Translations under genes and position numbers: made by a program
Source: Catenaria anguillulae PL171
Lineage: Eukaryota > Blastocladiomycota > Blastocladiomycetes > Blastocladiales > Catenariaceae
Length of the DNA stretch: 27,977 nucleotides
Assembly: GCA_002102555.1 (NCBI GenBank)
Contig: MCFL01000305.1
Span: 1-27,977 of the forward strand
Direction of reading: 5' to 3'
The notes under the pieces: model-generated
The model's database searches: none
The model's input: the letters and a program-made list of their open reading frames with translations, nothing else
Told to the model about the DNA's origin: nothing
Shown here: positions 1 through 9,605 of the stretch, piece after piece
Numbering within the stretch: position 1 is the stretch's first letter
Layout of the letters: every line of letters starts with the position of its first letter

Positions 1-503
1 GAGGTAGGCAACTTTGGCTCCCGACATGCTGAGTGCTGGTGGACGACGGACGAGGATAAGGAGCGGGTAGGTGGGAGGGAGAGAGGAAAGCGTATGAAGG
101 CGCAATTCAGGGCAATAATGTCAGCAAGTGGGGCTATTGCCAAAGCTATAGAGTCTCTCTATGTGCTTTGTGAATGCGTGCCAGATGCCAGTTCTACTTG
201 CGAACGATGCCGGTGACATGGTCAAACGCGTCCAAAAACCTGGTGATTCGTTGACGGCGCCGACTTGTGTCCATGGGCTGGGGTCGTTGCCGAGCTCATT
301 CCTTCCGGGAAGGCGGCCGCTGCTGAGATTGTGTTCCTCGTGTCTGCATGCAGTCTGCCCTGGCCATTGGGTAGTGATGGGGGCTCGCATGAAGGGATCG
401 CCTGGTATATCGATACAAGCTCCGACCGTCGCGCCGGCTGATCGAATGTGGCAGATTTGGCCGTGCGACTCGGAGATGCTCGTTATCAGGATACTGCGTC
501 GAG
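1..503. other. Upstream region, no gene supported
   Basis: The short overlapping reading frames on both strands here have no recognisable domain and no plausible splice partners. The segment is most simply the promoter and 5' leader of the F-box/LRR-like gene that begins at 504. I see no tRNA-like, repeat or obvious TATA signal close to that start. Confidence 0.4.
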
Positions 504-2354
504 ATGAGCGATGAATGCCGCCCTACCATCATGCCAGCCAATGCACCCAACGGAAACACTGACGAGATTGCCCCCCGGCTGTCGGAGTGCGGTAGTTTCC
601 GACGACCTCGAGCTCGGCGCCCTTCCCTGCTGCCCGCCGAAGTCCAGGCCTTGATCGTCGACCATTTACTTACGATGATGCCGACGAGTCTGCTCGCGCC
701 CGCCGCTCGCTCTGTGCTTCATGTACACGTGCCGTTTGGCCTTCCAGCTCGCCGCCCTCGGCTCTGGCTCAGCATTTGGTTTGCGTCCGCGTCGGCAGAC
801 TCGATCCCGGTCCTTCACCGCATGACGCAGTCCCTCTGGGTTCTCCGAGACACGGCGCCGCAGTATGCCATGTGGCTCCGGCATCTGGACTTGCTCGCAC
901 TGGATGATCACGACGCAGATGACGATTCGGTTTCGCGGCCGTTGACTGTGCTTTTGGCGACCGTGAATGTCATTCGCCTGGCGATTCCACGGACATCGAG
1001 CGCCCTCGGGCCCGTGTGCCGGGGCAAGATAGCTGCCGGCGATCCGGTGGATTTGAAAACGAGCGCATCGGCACCAAAGCTGTTGCCAAACCTCAAGGAT
1101 CTCATCATTTACACACGCAATTCACACCGGTCACCTTTCTTTCTCGGCGCTCACCTCTCTGCGCTCGCTGCCTCTCGGCGGGCCAATTTGGCGTCCATTA
1201 ACATCAATCTCGACGATGTGTCCAACCTGGCCGACTTGCACACGGGCCTTGCCCCACTCGCCCAGCGAGCACTAGCTGGCGAACTGTGCACGTCTCTGCC
1301 CAACCTATCAGCCATCCACGTTTCGGCCTCATCCACGGCGCTGCTGGCTCTGGGTACCATCATTTTGTCAGGCATGGCCGACCCAACCGTCCTCGCTGAA
1401 GCGTCACTCTTCAAAACCCATTCGGGCCCATTCTCTGCCTCTGCAACCCCACACACCAAAACCCTTGCACCAGCCATCACCGATCTTGGGTACGCAATCG
1501 CCCACTTGCCCATCTCGCGACTCAAGCTCGGCGGCGTTCACCTCACGCACGCGATGGTGTCGCAATGGACGAGCACACAGCCATTGTGGTCGCAACTCGT
1601 GGATCTGACGCTGTTGCGCACCGAGATCGAAACGCAGCAAGTGTGGCAACTGCTTCTCCGCTTGCCTGCACAGCGCCTCTCGGCATTGACTCTGCACCGC
1701 GCCTATGTCCACGACGTGGATTTGGCCACAAACAACGATGCCCCAGCGATGCTGCCCGAGCCAACCTCGCACTTACCCAACGAAGCACCTGCTGTCGTCA
1801 TCCACAACGCGCCGGCCGCGGCTGTCCCCGACATCCCTTGTCCCTTTTCCATTGCGTTGCTGGACCTGCTCGGGTCTCCTGCCCTTGGCTCGCTTGCGCG
1901 TTTTTCGCTCGAGGTGCCCAACCATGGCATGCCATCGGCCAGGGCACTTGCGGCCGTGATGCGCGCAAACCAGGCGTCGCTTGCAGAAATCTCGCTCACT
2001 GTGCACGGGTCGGGTGGCACCGCCATGGATGTGTGGATCGAGAGCGTGCTTCGCGCTGTGCCGGTTGGTGTGCGGCAAGTGCGGGTGCATGCACCGGGCG
2101 CGTGGGTCGAGGTGATGAGGAAGGAAGAGGCCGACGAAGTGGATCGGAGGGAACAGGAGCTCGAGGAGGAAGAGGTGGATCGGGAAAAGGATTGGGATCA
2201 AGGAATAGATGAGAGGCAAACCACCAGGTGTGTGTTGCGAGGCAGCGAGTTGGAGTTGGCAAGGGTCAGCGACGTGGTGGTGAGGACATATGCGAGGATG
2301 GCGTATGCTGCGTTTATGGGACGTAGTGGTGGCTCAAGCATGGGATTGCATTGA
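504..2354 (+). CDS. F-box/leucine-rich-repeat-like protein, intronless
   Basis: This is a single open frame of 616 residues. Residues about 38-70 (LLPAEVQALIVDHLL then an alanine-rich helix) resemble a divergent F-box: a Leu-Pro start followed by an amphipathic helix. The rest is rich in regularly spaced leucines with short blocks such as LPNLKDLIIY, LPNLSAIHVS, ISRLKLGGVHLT and LSALTLHRAYV, the pattern of irregular leucine-rich repeats. Near residues 540-570 there is a strongly charged Glu/Arg/Lys stretch likely to be a coiled coil. F-box/LRR proteins usually recruit substrates to SCF ubiquitin ligases, so that role is inferred, not seen. The ATG at 504 is the first in frame. It lacks introns, unlike most neighbours, which is common in expanded fungal F-box families. 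It ends convergently with the Hsp20 gene. The exact family is uncertain. Confidence 0.7.
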   Translation: MSDECRPTIMPANAPNGNTDEIAPRLSECGSFRRPRARRPSLLPAEVQALIVDHLLTMMPTSLLAPAARSVLHVHVPFGLPARRPRLWLSIWFASASADSIPVLHRMTQSLWVLRDTAPQYAMWLRHLDLLALDDHDADDDSVSRPLTVLLATVNVIRLAIPRTSSALGPVCRGKIAAGDPVDLKTSASAPKLLPNLKDLIIYTRNSHRSPFFLGAHLSALAASRRANLASININLDDVSNLADLHTGLAPLAQRALAGELCTSLPNLSAIHVSASSTALLALGTIILSGMADPTVLAEASLFKTHSGPFSASATPHTKTLAPAITDLGYAIAHLPISRLKLGGVHLTHAMVSQWTSTQPLWSQLVDLTLLRTEIETQQVWQLLLRLPAQRLSALTLHRAYVHDVDLATNNDAPAMLPEPTSHLPNEAPAVVIHNAPAAAVPDIPCPFSIALLDLLGSPALGSLARFSLEVPNHGMPSARALAAVMRANQASLAEISLTVHGSGGTAMDVWIESVLRAVPVGVRQVRVHAPGAWVEVMRKEEADEVDRREQELEEEEVDREKDWDQGIDERQTTRCVLRGSELELARVSDVVVRTYARMAYAAFMGRSGGSSMGLH

Positions 2355-2726
2355 GCCTATGTTGTACATATCTGTGTTAATACACACAGAAATGCACCTG
2401 CTCAATGTCATGTTCCCATTGAGTTGCTCAAACTCACTTCACACTTAGAGTGACACCAGCACAAGTTGATAGCACACCAAACGACTGCATTTTTGATTTG
2501 AAGAAATCCAAAGCACTCGGGAAAAAGGAAAGGAGACAAGAAAAGACGGGGAGGATATACACAAATGATACAAAAAACTCTCACACGACGACATCAACAA
2601 GGACGGAAAGTCATTGCTGTGCTTGTAATACTTGGGGCGCTGCGACAATGCTTGGCGGCCTTGGGTTGGAGGAGCTTGGGAATTGGATCTGAAGCGACTT
2701 GGTGATACTTAGCTCAGGCGGCGACC
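2355..2726. other. Convergent 3' intergenic region
   Basis: These 372 bases lie between the ends of the F-box/LRR-like gene (+) and the Hsp20 gene (-). They should hold both 3' untranslated regions. No coding frame here has a recognisable motif. Confidence 0.5.
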
Positions 2727-3230
2727 TTATTCAATGGTGATCTGCCTGCCGCCCTGCTCCTCCTTCTTGGGCACCTCAATGCACAGCACGCCGTGATCAA
2801 ACTTGGCCTTGACAGCTTCGAGGTTGGCTGTGGGCGGCATGGCAATGGCGCGCCGGAACGAGCCCTGGAACCGTTCGCGGTAATGGTACGTGCCGCGCTC
2901 GTCCTTCTTTTCCGTCTCCTTGTGCGTCTCGCCCGAAATCAAGAGCATGTTGTCGCGGGCCTCAATCTTGACTGATTCCTTGGGAATGCCGGGCAAGTCG
3001 GCCTTGATTTCAATTGTCTTGTCGGTCTCCTTGAGGTCGACGCGCGGCGAAAACGATGTGAGCGCGCCAGACGTGGTCGGGTCGCTCGACGAACCAGTCA
3101 GGGCGAGCGGCGACGCGGCGCCGCCGTACACGTCGTTGACCATACGGTCCATGGCGTTCATCATTTGGCGCATCGAGCGGTCGAAGCCGAAGAGTTCGGG
3201 GGCAATGCCAGTGGAGCGAAGGAGGCTCAT
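2727..3230 (-). CDS. Small heat-shock protein, Hsp20/alpha-crystallin family
   Basis: This is a complete intronless frame of 167 residues, normal for class I-type small heat-shock proteins. It encodes an ATP-independent holdase chaperone that binds unfolding proteins, usually in the cytosol. Residues 1-58 form the variable N-terminal arm. The alpha-crystallin domain runs from about 59 to 156, beginning FSPRVDLKETD and containing the consensus DLPGIPKESVKIE near 78-90. It ends with the A-x-x-x-x-GVL signature (AKFDHGVLCIEVPK, 142-155). The C-terminal tail carries the I-x-I anchor (ITI, 164-166) that plugs neighbouring dimers in the oligomer. There is no signal or transit peptide. The ATG at 3230 is preceded on the coding strand by TCCAAC, a reasonable context. 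I found no perfect three-unit heat-shock element just upstream; scattered imperfect GAA/TTC units occur around 3490-3610. Confidence 0.95.
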   Translation of the reverse strand: MSLLRSTGIAPELFGFDRSMRQMMNAMDRMVNDVYGGAASPLALTGSSSDPTTSGALTSFSPRVDLKETDKTIEIKADLPGIPKESVKIEARDNMLLISGETHKETEKKDERGTYHYRERFQGSFRRAIAMPPTANLEAVKAKFDHGVLCIEVPKKEEQGGRQITIE

Positions 3231-4059
3231 GTTGGATGGGTTGGTTTGACAGATTGAGTGGTGTTGGGGTTTGGGTGATTAGCTTGAATGTGTGTTGGAG
3301 CTATGGAGCTGGGGTTGATTTGGGTGATTGACAGCGGACGGACAGAGGGAGGCGATGTGGGGGATGGGCCGGTATTTGTACCTGGCAGTAGCTTGGGTCA
3401 TGTAAACACCTAGGTAGTTGGGCCCGAGTCGAGCGAGCGTGAGACACTCTCTTCGCTACAGGCGCATTAGACAAGGGTTGAGTTCACACAAACGCGATGT
3501 TCGATAACATTCTACAAAGTGCGACAAGCTGTAAAGGTGCGCCTTTGTCTGTGGTGAGGTGCCACTCGTGAGACAGATGTGGAACAGAGGAACTAAGGAA
3601 CGCGAGAGAAGCTTGCCAGGTGAGCTCGCGCTTAAACCACCCTGTGTCGGCTCTGTGGGATTCGAGGAAATTCTACCGCACACCCAATGTGTATCTACAG
3701 TTCCAACAGTTTAAGCTTTTTTTATTCCGCGCAATGATGGCCTTGGGTGGAGGTTCGAGCACATTCGCGAAGGGACAGGGATGTGAAGCGCGTCGAACAT
3801 GAACGAACACGAGATCTGGCCTTGACTGAAGGCTGTCGATCTGCCTCGAATGGACCATCAGACCACATCTGCACCTTTGTCGGCACTCTCACGGAGGGCT
3901 TTGGTTTGTATGGTGAGGATCGCTCAACACGGAATGAAGCTTTGAGAGGTTAGCCAGAGTTATGTTTGGGTTCTCTGTAAAAAAACGATCAACCAGGAGA
4001 CAGGCATCTCAAATTCGGCAACACTGCGACACAATTCTGACGAATACACTCTCTTTCCA
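3231..4059. other. Hsp20 promoter side and TspO-like 3' side, no gene seen
   Basis: These 829 bases separate two minus-strand genes: the Hsp20 promoter at the left and the 3' end of the TspO-like gene at the right. Reading the minus strand, a TATA-like TACAAATA lies about 145 bases upstream of the Hsp20 ATG (plus 3372-3380). Small frames occur around 3456-3950 on both strands but encode nothing recognisable and lack convincing splice continuity. Confidence 0.4.
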
Positions 4060-5050
4060 TTAGGCGATCGCGACACCTCCACGGCCCGACGCCATTTGGA
4101 AGACGCGGATGGCCCACATGATCCCCGTAACACATCCGAGAATGATGGCCAACACCAACGAGGCGCTGTTGAGCATGTCGACCGAGCTGTTCTTGACATA
4201 GATCCAGCACAGTGTCCAGCACCCTACGCCTGTAATGATCGGGTCACCGGACCACAGTGTCACAAAAATTTCAATGACGCCGATGATAACCAAGGCGGCA
4301 ATGGTCTCGCCAATAAATTTGGGATCACGGGTAGTTGCGACAGCGAACGTGTTGACAAATGTCGCACCTATGTAGTGACTTGGGTTAGTAACCACTTCAA
4401 GTCAAGCAGACATGTGCGGAGATTGCTTTACGTACCAATTAGCCATGCAGTGTACATGGAAAAGCCGACATGACCGCAGAAATAGTTGGCCCAAGATGGG
4501 TTTGGGTCATTGGTCTTCAGCCTGGTAGCATAGAGCCGTAGTGGTCGCGATGAGGGGCATGCTCTTGAGGGAAATGGTGAATCCAGAAACAAAACACGCA
4601 CCGATAATAAACGACGGCATTGGTCGCCAAGATGCTCGCAATGAAGATGACACTCAAAGCGGGGATCCGAAACGCCCAAATGATAATCCAAGTACAGTTG
4701 CACACCGCGTTGAGTGGGAAGATGTAACCAACGCCCTCATTGTACGTGACGTCGTTGTACGAACGAGGCAACAATTGGTAAATACCCCAGGCGGCTAGGA
4801 AGAAATAGATGGCGCCCCAGATACTAAACGCAGCTCCTTCAGGAACGATAAAGTTTGGGTATGAATCCGAGACTTGGCCAGTCGAGAGTCCGCTCAAAAG
4901 GGTCGAGCCGCCAATTCCATTGATGATGAAGACAGCAAGCAGAGCAACTGCGTTGGCAACACGGATTGGCGGCGCGCCAAAGATGGTTGGGAGCCTCGCT
5001 TCGACCTCTTTGAGGTCGACCGTGTTCAAGGGTTCATACATGGCAGTCAT
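4060..5050 (-). CDS. TspO/MBR-like multi-spanning membrane protein
   Basis: Three exons read in phase: 5050-4602, 4521-4436 and 4367-4060, giving 280 residues. Introns are 4522-4601 (80 bp, GTGCGT..CAG) and 4368-4435 (68 bp, GTACGT..TAG). The joins give YYR-LKTNDPNPSW and WLIG-ATFVNTF. The protein has about seven or eight hydrophobic helices. The block PEGAAFSIWGAIYFFLAAW is typical of the large bacterial-type and eukaryotic 'tryptophan-rich sensory protein' relatives of TspO, whose canonical members bind porphyrins and sterols; ligand binding here is inference only. It is longer than canonical TspO (about 160 residues), as expected for this extended subfamily. No targeting peptide is obvious. 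It lies upstream of the Hsp20 gene on the same strand and is divergent from REV7. The family call is from motif memory and moderately sure; the gene structure is firm. Confidence 0.85.
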
Positions 5051-5783
5051 TCTGGGACAATGCGACAGGGGTAGGCAGTGAATGCTTGGATAATCGGTGC
5101 TAAAGTGAGGCCATGCTGCAGAGCTGTCGTCTGTTCTTATGCGGTTGAGCTGCCAGTTACTAGATACCTATTGAACACGCGGATGGAGTCCGGTGCGATG
5201 TGGGAAACGAATGGAATGTATATCTTGTGTGTTGCTGAGGCGTTGACGTGACTCAGCGCGAACATGGGTTAACCGTAAGGATCGGTTGTGCTTCAGCGAA
5301 ACAAGATATGTACAAAACAAATGCAAGGAAAAAGCCATCTCGACGCACGTCCTGATGAGGCGCAAACAGTAAGCCTTCATGAAATACATGCCTGATACTT
5401 CACTACCATCGGCGGGTGTGAACCGGTCGGTTTCTGAAGACCTTTTGGCATGACGTCGCATATGTGGCCACTGCGTATGAATGCTTTCCGGATGACGAAT
5501 CAATGAATGGATCCACAGACCACGACGGTCGATGCTCCATGGTCATCGACATGAGCAGCGATTGCCGAGTGACTCAGGGTTTTCGTTTTCAGCTCAGTGG
5601 CGTTTGACGTGCAATCAACAAAATGGTGTATAGTAGGTGGGACGTCGCACGATCAAACCTCAAGTCTCGGTTTTGATAAACACCACATTCCCAGGCATTC
5701 TGCACAACAAACCCTTGGCAATTCACACCACCTCGCTCAATCTGCACTTCCCGCCAAACGGGTTCTCCTCGCCTTCGCCGACA
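5051..5783. promoter_or_regulatory. Divergent promoter region between TspO-like gene and REV7
   Basis: These 733 bases separate two divergent start codons, so they should contain both promoters and leaders. Open frames inside (for example one through 5168-5503 on the minus strand) carry no recognisable motif. The frame into REV7 is open upstream to 5637, but its only ATG near the conserved domain is at 5784, so I treat the upstream part as leader. Confidence 0.45.
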
Positions 5784-6792
5784 ATGTCCTTCCAAGCGCC
5801 TGCAACCGCGACACAGCCCCTCCCATCGCAGGTGCTGAACAGCCTGTGCGACTTCTTGGCCGTTGCCTTCCACTCGCTGCTCCACGATCGCGGAATCTAC
5901 CCGCCACACTTGTTCACGTCCGCGCAAATGTATCTGCTCGCTGTCAAAGCGTGCCGATCGCAGCCCGTCGTTTCATACATCCAGTCTGTCGTCGACACAG
6001 TCAAGCCGAGCCTGGGAAACGTTCGTAACGTCGTTGCACATGTCGATTTTGAGACCCCGAGTCGAGACTCAATGCGCGAATTGGATCTTACATGCAGCGG
6101 ACTGTTGATGCACTTCATTTCGTCGTTTACCATCCCAAGAACCCGGCCGTCCCGCTAGAACTGTTCACGTTCAGCGTCACCAATGCACGGATACCGGCGG
6201 ACGCAAAACGAGGGAGCAACTCCAGGTAATTTTCGCTGTTGTGCCGTCCCCAATGCATGTCAATTTCGGGTGCTAAGTCGAAAGGTGTCTTTATCCCTAG
6301 TGGGATCAGCGACGATTCGACAACGGCCATCGAGGCGCATTTTCGTGGTGTTCTGACCAAGCTCTCAGCTTGCAAAGCGCCATCTTTCAAGCTCTCTCCC
6401 GGTGAATGTGCGTCTGCCTCTCAATTTTTTCTTTTCTGATCCTTAGTACTGCAGCTCATCTGATGTCTCATTGCTCATGATCCAGATCCCACGTTCCGCA
6501 TCATTGCCCACGCTGTCAACCGACAACCCGTCAACGCCGGCCAAGCGAGCATTGCTCCACTGGTAAGTGTACCAGTGCCCCGCTCTCTCACGTCTCCTCC
6601 CTTCAACTCCGTTCTTTCTCACTCACTGTTTGTCAATGCCTCCAGGGTAACGACTGGCTCCCAGCAACCAACGTGCCCGACATTCCCGATCTCGGCGACA
6701 TGGAAATTGCCCAGTATGGGCTCCGCAAAGTGGTAGATCCCGTGTACACATTCAAGAGCCGAGGGCTCATCATTGTACGAAAAGCAGTTTAG
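5784..6792 (+). CDS. REV7: REV7/MAD2L2, HORMA-domain subunit of DNA polymerase zeta
   Basis: Five exons read in phase: 5784-6020, 6098-6225, 6301-6407, 6486-6562 and 6646-6792, giving 231 residues (human REV7 is 211). Introns are 75-83 bp, all GT-AG; the second contains a good branch site, GCTAAG. The first exon carries the REV7-type HORMA start, LCDFLAVAFHSLLHDRGIYP, and YIQSVVDTVKPSL. Exon 2 supplies VDALHFVVYHPKNP and LELFTFSVTNA, matching the central beta strands. Exon 3 has the helix IEAHFRGVLTKLSACKAP. The last exon ends TFKSRGLIIVRKAV, in the position of the mobile safety-belt tail. REV7 links REV3 to REV1 in translesion synthesis and in animals also serves shieldin; only the family is visible here. 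It is distinguished from MAD2 by the tyrosine-proline and KPSL regions. The product acts in the nucleus. It converges with the downstream minus-strand gene, with a 155-bp gap. Confidence 0.93.
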
Positions 6793-6947
6793 CGTGCAAT
6801 CACTCGCATTCGTTGTTGCGCATAGACAACTCACGCGCACGCACCCCGCGTTCATTCTAGACAACCATGCACACAACCTACACTGCAGGCGAGTAAATGT
6901 CATGTGCCCACCCCTTGCCCCCTCCAATACATCCGTATGTCCGTCTC

Positions 6948-8348
6948 TCAATCTCTGGCCGGCCACGCACCGCACACGACACAAAACTTTGTGTCACTTG
7001 TCTGCAATTGATACTTGCACTCGCGACACGGATCCGAGCCGAACCGTTCGGGCAATGTTGCGCGCGTCCACGGACGCTGCTCGTCAAGGGTAGACGTGGA
7101 CTGCGTCAAGTGAATGCGCTCAAACGCGCCAAAGTACGCCAAGTGTTCGGCGTCACGGATCACAATATCGTAGGCGTGCTTGATGCGTTGGATTTCGGAA
7201 GTAAGTGAGCCAGAGGCGGTAGACGGTGTGTTGGCGGCGGCGGCGGCGAGGAGCGTTGGGAGCAAGGTGGTCCCCGATCCGACTTCGACTAGCAAAACAG
7301 GTACCCGGTGTGAGGTGATTCGAGTCGGCAAAGCGGTGAAATAAGCGAAGAGGAGGCAAAATGAAACGAACTGGGATCTTTGCGGCGCCATGACGAGTGA
7401 AAGTCGGGGAAGGCGGCGCGCAGAAAGAACTTGCCGTGCTCGGCGCCATCGACCGAATTGATGAGCTCAGCCTGTGTGTGGTTTGACCGTGAGTTCACGC
7501 TTGCAGCCAAAAATGAGCGGAATGGCGTGGCGAGGCAGCCTCGGTACCCTCTTGCAAGAAAGGGCGAAATCGACGACATCAGCGTCAAGAAAAGGTTGGA
7601 CCACCTTGATTCCGAGGGCTCGACCTGGCTCGACGAGGAGGCGACGAGTCAATCAACTGTGAGCGATGATGGCACGGCCAAGTCCAACAACCTGCCCGTT
7701 CACGTGTGCCAAAAAACAACAACGCCACCTACCCAACGGAACCGCGGCGAACCGCCAAATCGTGGTCAAGTGCCGAGTGTACTTGTGCAGGTCCTCCTCG
7801 CTCATGGATCGGACAAAGCTGTACCCTGCAAACAGCTCGTCTGCCCCATCGCCAGTCACGACCGTTTTGACTCCGCGAGCCTTGCACTCGAGCAGGGCTT
7901 TTGCGATAGCGAGCGAGTTACGGATTCTACACGGACAAGAGCATACCTATGTGTCAACCGACCTGGAGTGAGTGTTGTGTGTAGGTAAATGCTGAAGTGA
8001 ACCGGACTCCATAGGGTCGAACGACCCGAGCACGCCAACTACGAAATCCAGCAAGTCCTGATCCCGAGCCAGATCGAGCGGCGAATCCATCGTAATGCAC
8101 TTGTGTTGCATGCCCATGGATTGTGCAATGGCCTTTGCGTACGGCGCATCTGTTGCTTCTGGGGCGGCGAGCACGGTGACGGCCAGGCTGGGCTGTGTGT
8201 TGGGGTCAGCCGTTGGCCATGCCTGTGCCAGGATGCAAGTGTCGAGGCCGCCAGAGAGCAGCATGGCGTCGGTCGGTCCGCAGCGGCGAATGGCCGAAAG
8301 GATGAGCGAGCGGATGGTTGAGATGCGAGCAGGGTCAATTGAATCCAT
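6948..8348 (-). CDS. Asparagine-synthase-like ATP-pyrophosphatase with C-terminal zinc ribbon
   Basis: Five exons read in phase: 8348-8008, 7926-7733, 7624-7548, 7471-7372 and 7288-6948, giving 350 residues. Joins restore family motifs: FDPME-IRNSLAIA, AVPLG-RALGIKVVQPFLD, FALSCKR-AELINS and RRKDP-IEVGSGT. The PP-loop SGGLDT is at 32-37 and the second asparagine-synthase signature TGDGADELFAGY is at 138-149. Near the C-terminus IRDAEHLAYF matches the conserved end of this domain. It lacks the N-terminal glutaminase domain of glutamine-dependent asparagine synthetase. It is therefore probably not ASNS itself but an amidotransferase-like ATP-dependent ligase acting with ammonia or an unknown donor. 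The tail carries C325-x2-C328-x11-C340-x2-C343, a zinc ribbon. Intron 1 uses an unusual GTCCGG donor, but only this choice restores the conserved DPMEIRNS. The true substrate is unknown. Confidence 0.88.
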
Positions 8349-8615
8349 GGCTGATGGTGATATTCACGCGAGCACGAGAGAGAATGCTCTATGTATGCTC
8401 TTCACAAGATGTTGGCTCGCAACAAGGTCATGCTGTCTGCTCAAAAAGGAAAAAAAGATGGACAGGACAGGACACAATGCATTTTGAATCCAACAGTGAG
8501 AGTATTTACACATAGCGGCAAGCGACATGCACCACACGGGAGTCAAGAACGCAAGTGCAACCGGCTCGCCCAAAAAATAGAGACCCGATGCGGGGATGCA
8601 ACAAGGGAAGAGTAC

Positions 8616-9035
8616 TTAGTCGAAGAGACCGAAGCCCATGTCCTCATCCTCCTCCTCCTCCTCCTCGGGCTCCTCCTCGACGGGGGCAGCAGCGGCGGCA
8701 GCACCACCAGCAGCGGCACCGGCACCAGCGGCAGCGGGGCCAGCAGCGGCACCAGCGCCGATCTTGGAGAGAAGACCCATCACGTCCTGGCCGGCAAGAG
8801 CCTGCGAGAAGATCTTGGCCCAGATGGCCTCGACGGGGACACCGGCGGCCTTGGTGATGGCCGTGATCTTGTCAGCCTGTTTGGTTGGGATAGAGCGGAT
8901 AGGTGGCCATGTCAGGTCAATGTGCATGATTGAACGGATCGATCGCTTAAGCGGAAGACCTGAACGTACGGTGATTTCGACACCAGCATCGGCGAGGATG
9001 AGGGCGGCGTAGACAGTGGCGAGCTCGTTCGACAT
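8616..9035 (-). CDS. RPP1: 60S acidic ribosomal protein P1
   Basis: Two exons, 9035-8970 and 8876-8616, with a 93-bp GTACGT..CAG intron, give 108 residues, the usual P1 length. P1 pairs with P2 on the P0 stalk of the 60S subunit and recruits GTPase elongation factors. The N-terminal helix bundle [20 protein letters not shown] and [17 protein letters not shown] is P1-type rather than P2-type (P2 starts MRY.AAYLL). An Ala/Gly/Pro-rich hinge follows (about 70-90), then the acidic tail ending [11 protein letters not shown], the conserved factor-binding peptide shared by P0, P1 and P2. On the coding strand the leader just before the ATG is pyrimidine-rich (CTTTTTCTTCTTCTC), as often seen in ribosomal protein genes. 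The first intron position after VEIT is within the dimerisation domain. It is divergent from COX4 across 570 bp. Confidence 0.96.
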   Translation of the reverse strand: MSNELATVYAALILADAGVEITVRSGLPLKRSIRSIMHIDLTWPPIRSIPTKQADKITAITKAAGVPVEAIWAKIFSQALAGQDVMGLLSKIGAGAAAGPAAAGAGAAAGGAAAAAAPVEEEPEEEEEEDEDMGFGLFD

Positions 9036-9605
9036 GGTGATGGGAACTTGACTTGAGAAGAAGAAAAAGCTTCGTAAGGTGTGTTTAAACCGAAAAAATT
9101 TGGTCGCCAAACGAATAGAGAGCGAACTAGCCGAATGGTGTGCTACACTGCCACTGACCACTCTTCCCAGTGTGCCACACCACACCACAGACCACAAAGC
9201 AAAACCAGAGTTTGCGTGCCGGTGCGCATCAGCTGTCACGTGCTCCGTTGCCTCATCCCGTTAAGGTGCGAGGGCCGCCGATCGACAAAGTTGAGCTTGA
9301 GAGGGATATTTTTTTTTGTTGCGGGAATTTGCGGCGATGCGATTGAAATGACTCTGATGATCTCGACGACCGGATTGATACCAATACTGCTCCACACGCC
9401 ACCAGTCTCCGGCATCCATTATTATACAGTACCGTACACCGTATGCATTGCTCATCTTGCCATTGACCCGGCTACGAACCCGAATCAATCGCTGGCCGCC
9501 CGCCCTCCTTGGCAGCGCTCCGTACTCGCCCGTCCGATTTGGCAGCTAATACCAACGGCCACCTTGTTTCCGTATCGCCCACAGATCAAAACGCAGCTGC
9601 CCACC
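9036..9605. promoter_or_regulatory. Divergent promoter region of RPP1 and COX4
   Basis: These 570 bases separate the P1 start (minus) from the COX4 start (plus). Visible elements are the pyrimidine tract on the minus strand just before the P1 ATG, a run of about ten T near 9308-9317, and an AT-rich ATTATTATACAG at 9419-9430, about 180 bases before the COX4 ATG. Pairing of a cytosolic-translation gene with a respiratory gene on one intergenic region suggests shared growth control, which is inference. Confidence 0.5.

Noticed and set aside
1565-2212. 215-residue plus frame and several minus frames inside the F-box/LRR-like gene
   Set aside because: Shadows of the GC-rich 616-residue frame; no recognisable domain.
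3480-3680. Possible heat-shock elements for the Hsp20 gene
   Set aside because: GAA and TTC units are present but not with the required 5-base spacing, so no element is annotated.
5637-5783. 49-residue N-terminal extension of REV7
   Set aside because: The frame there lacks an ATG before 5784, and the HORMA homology starts after 5784.
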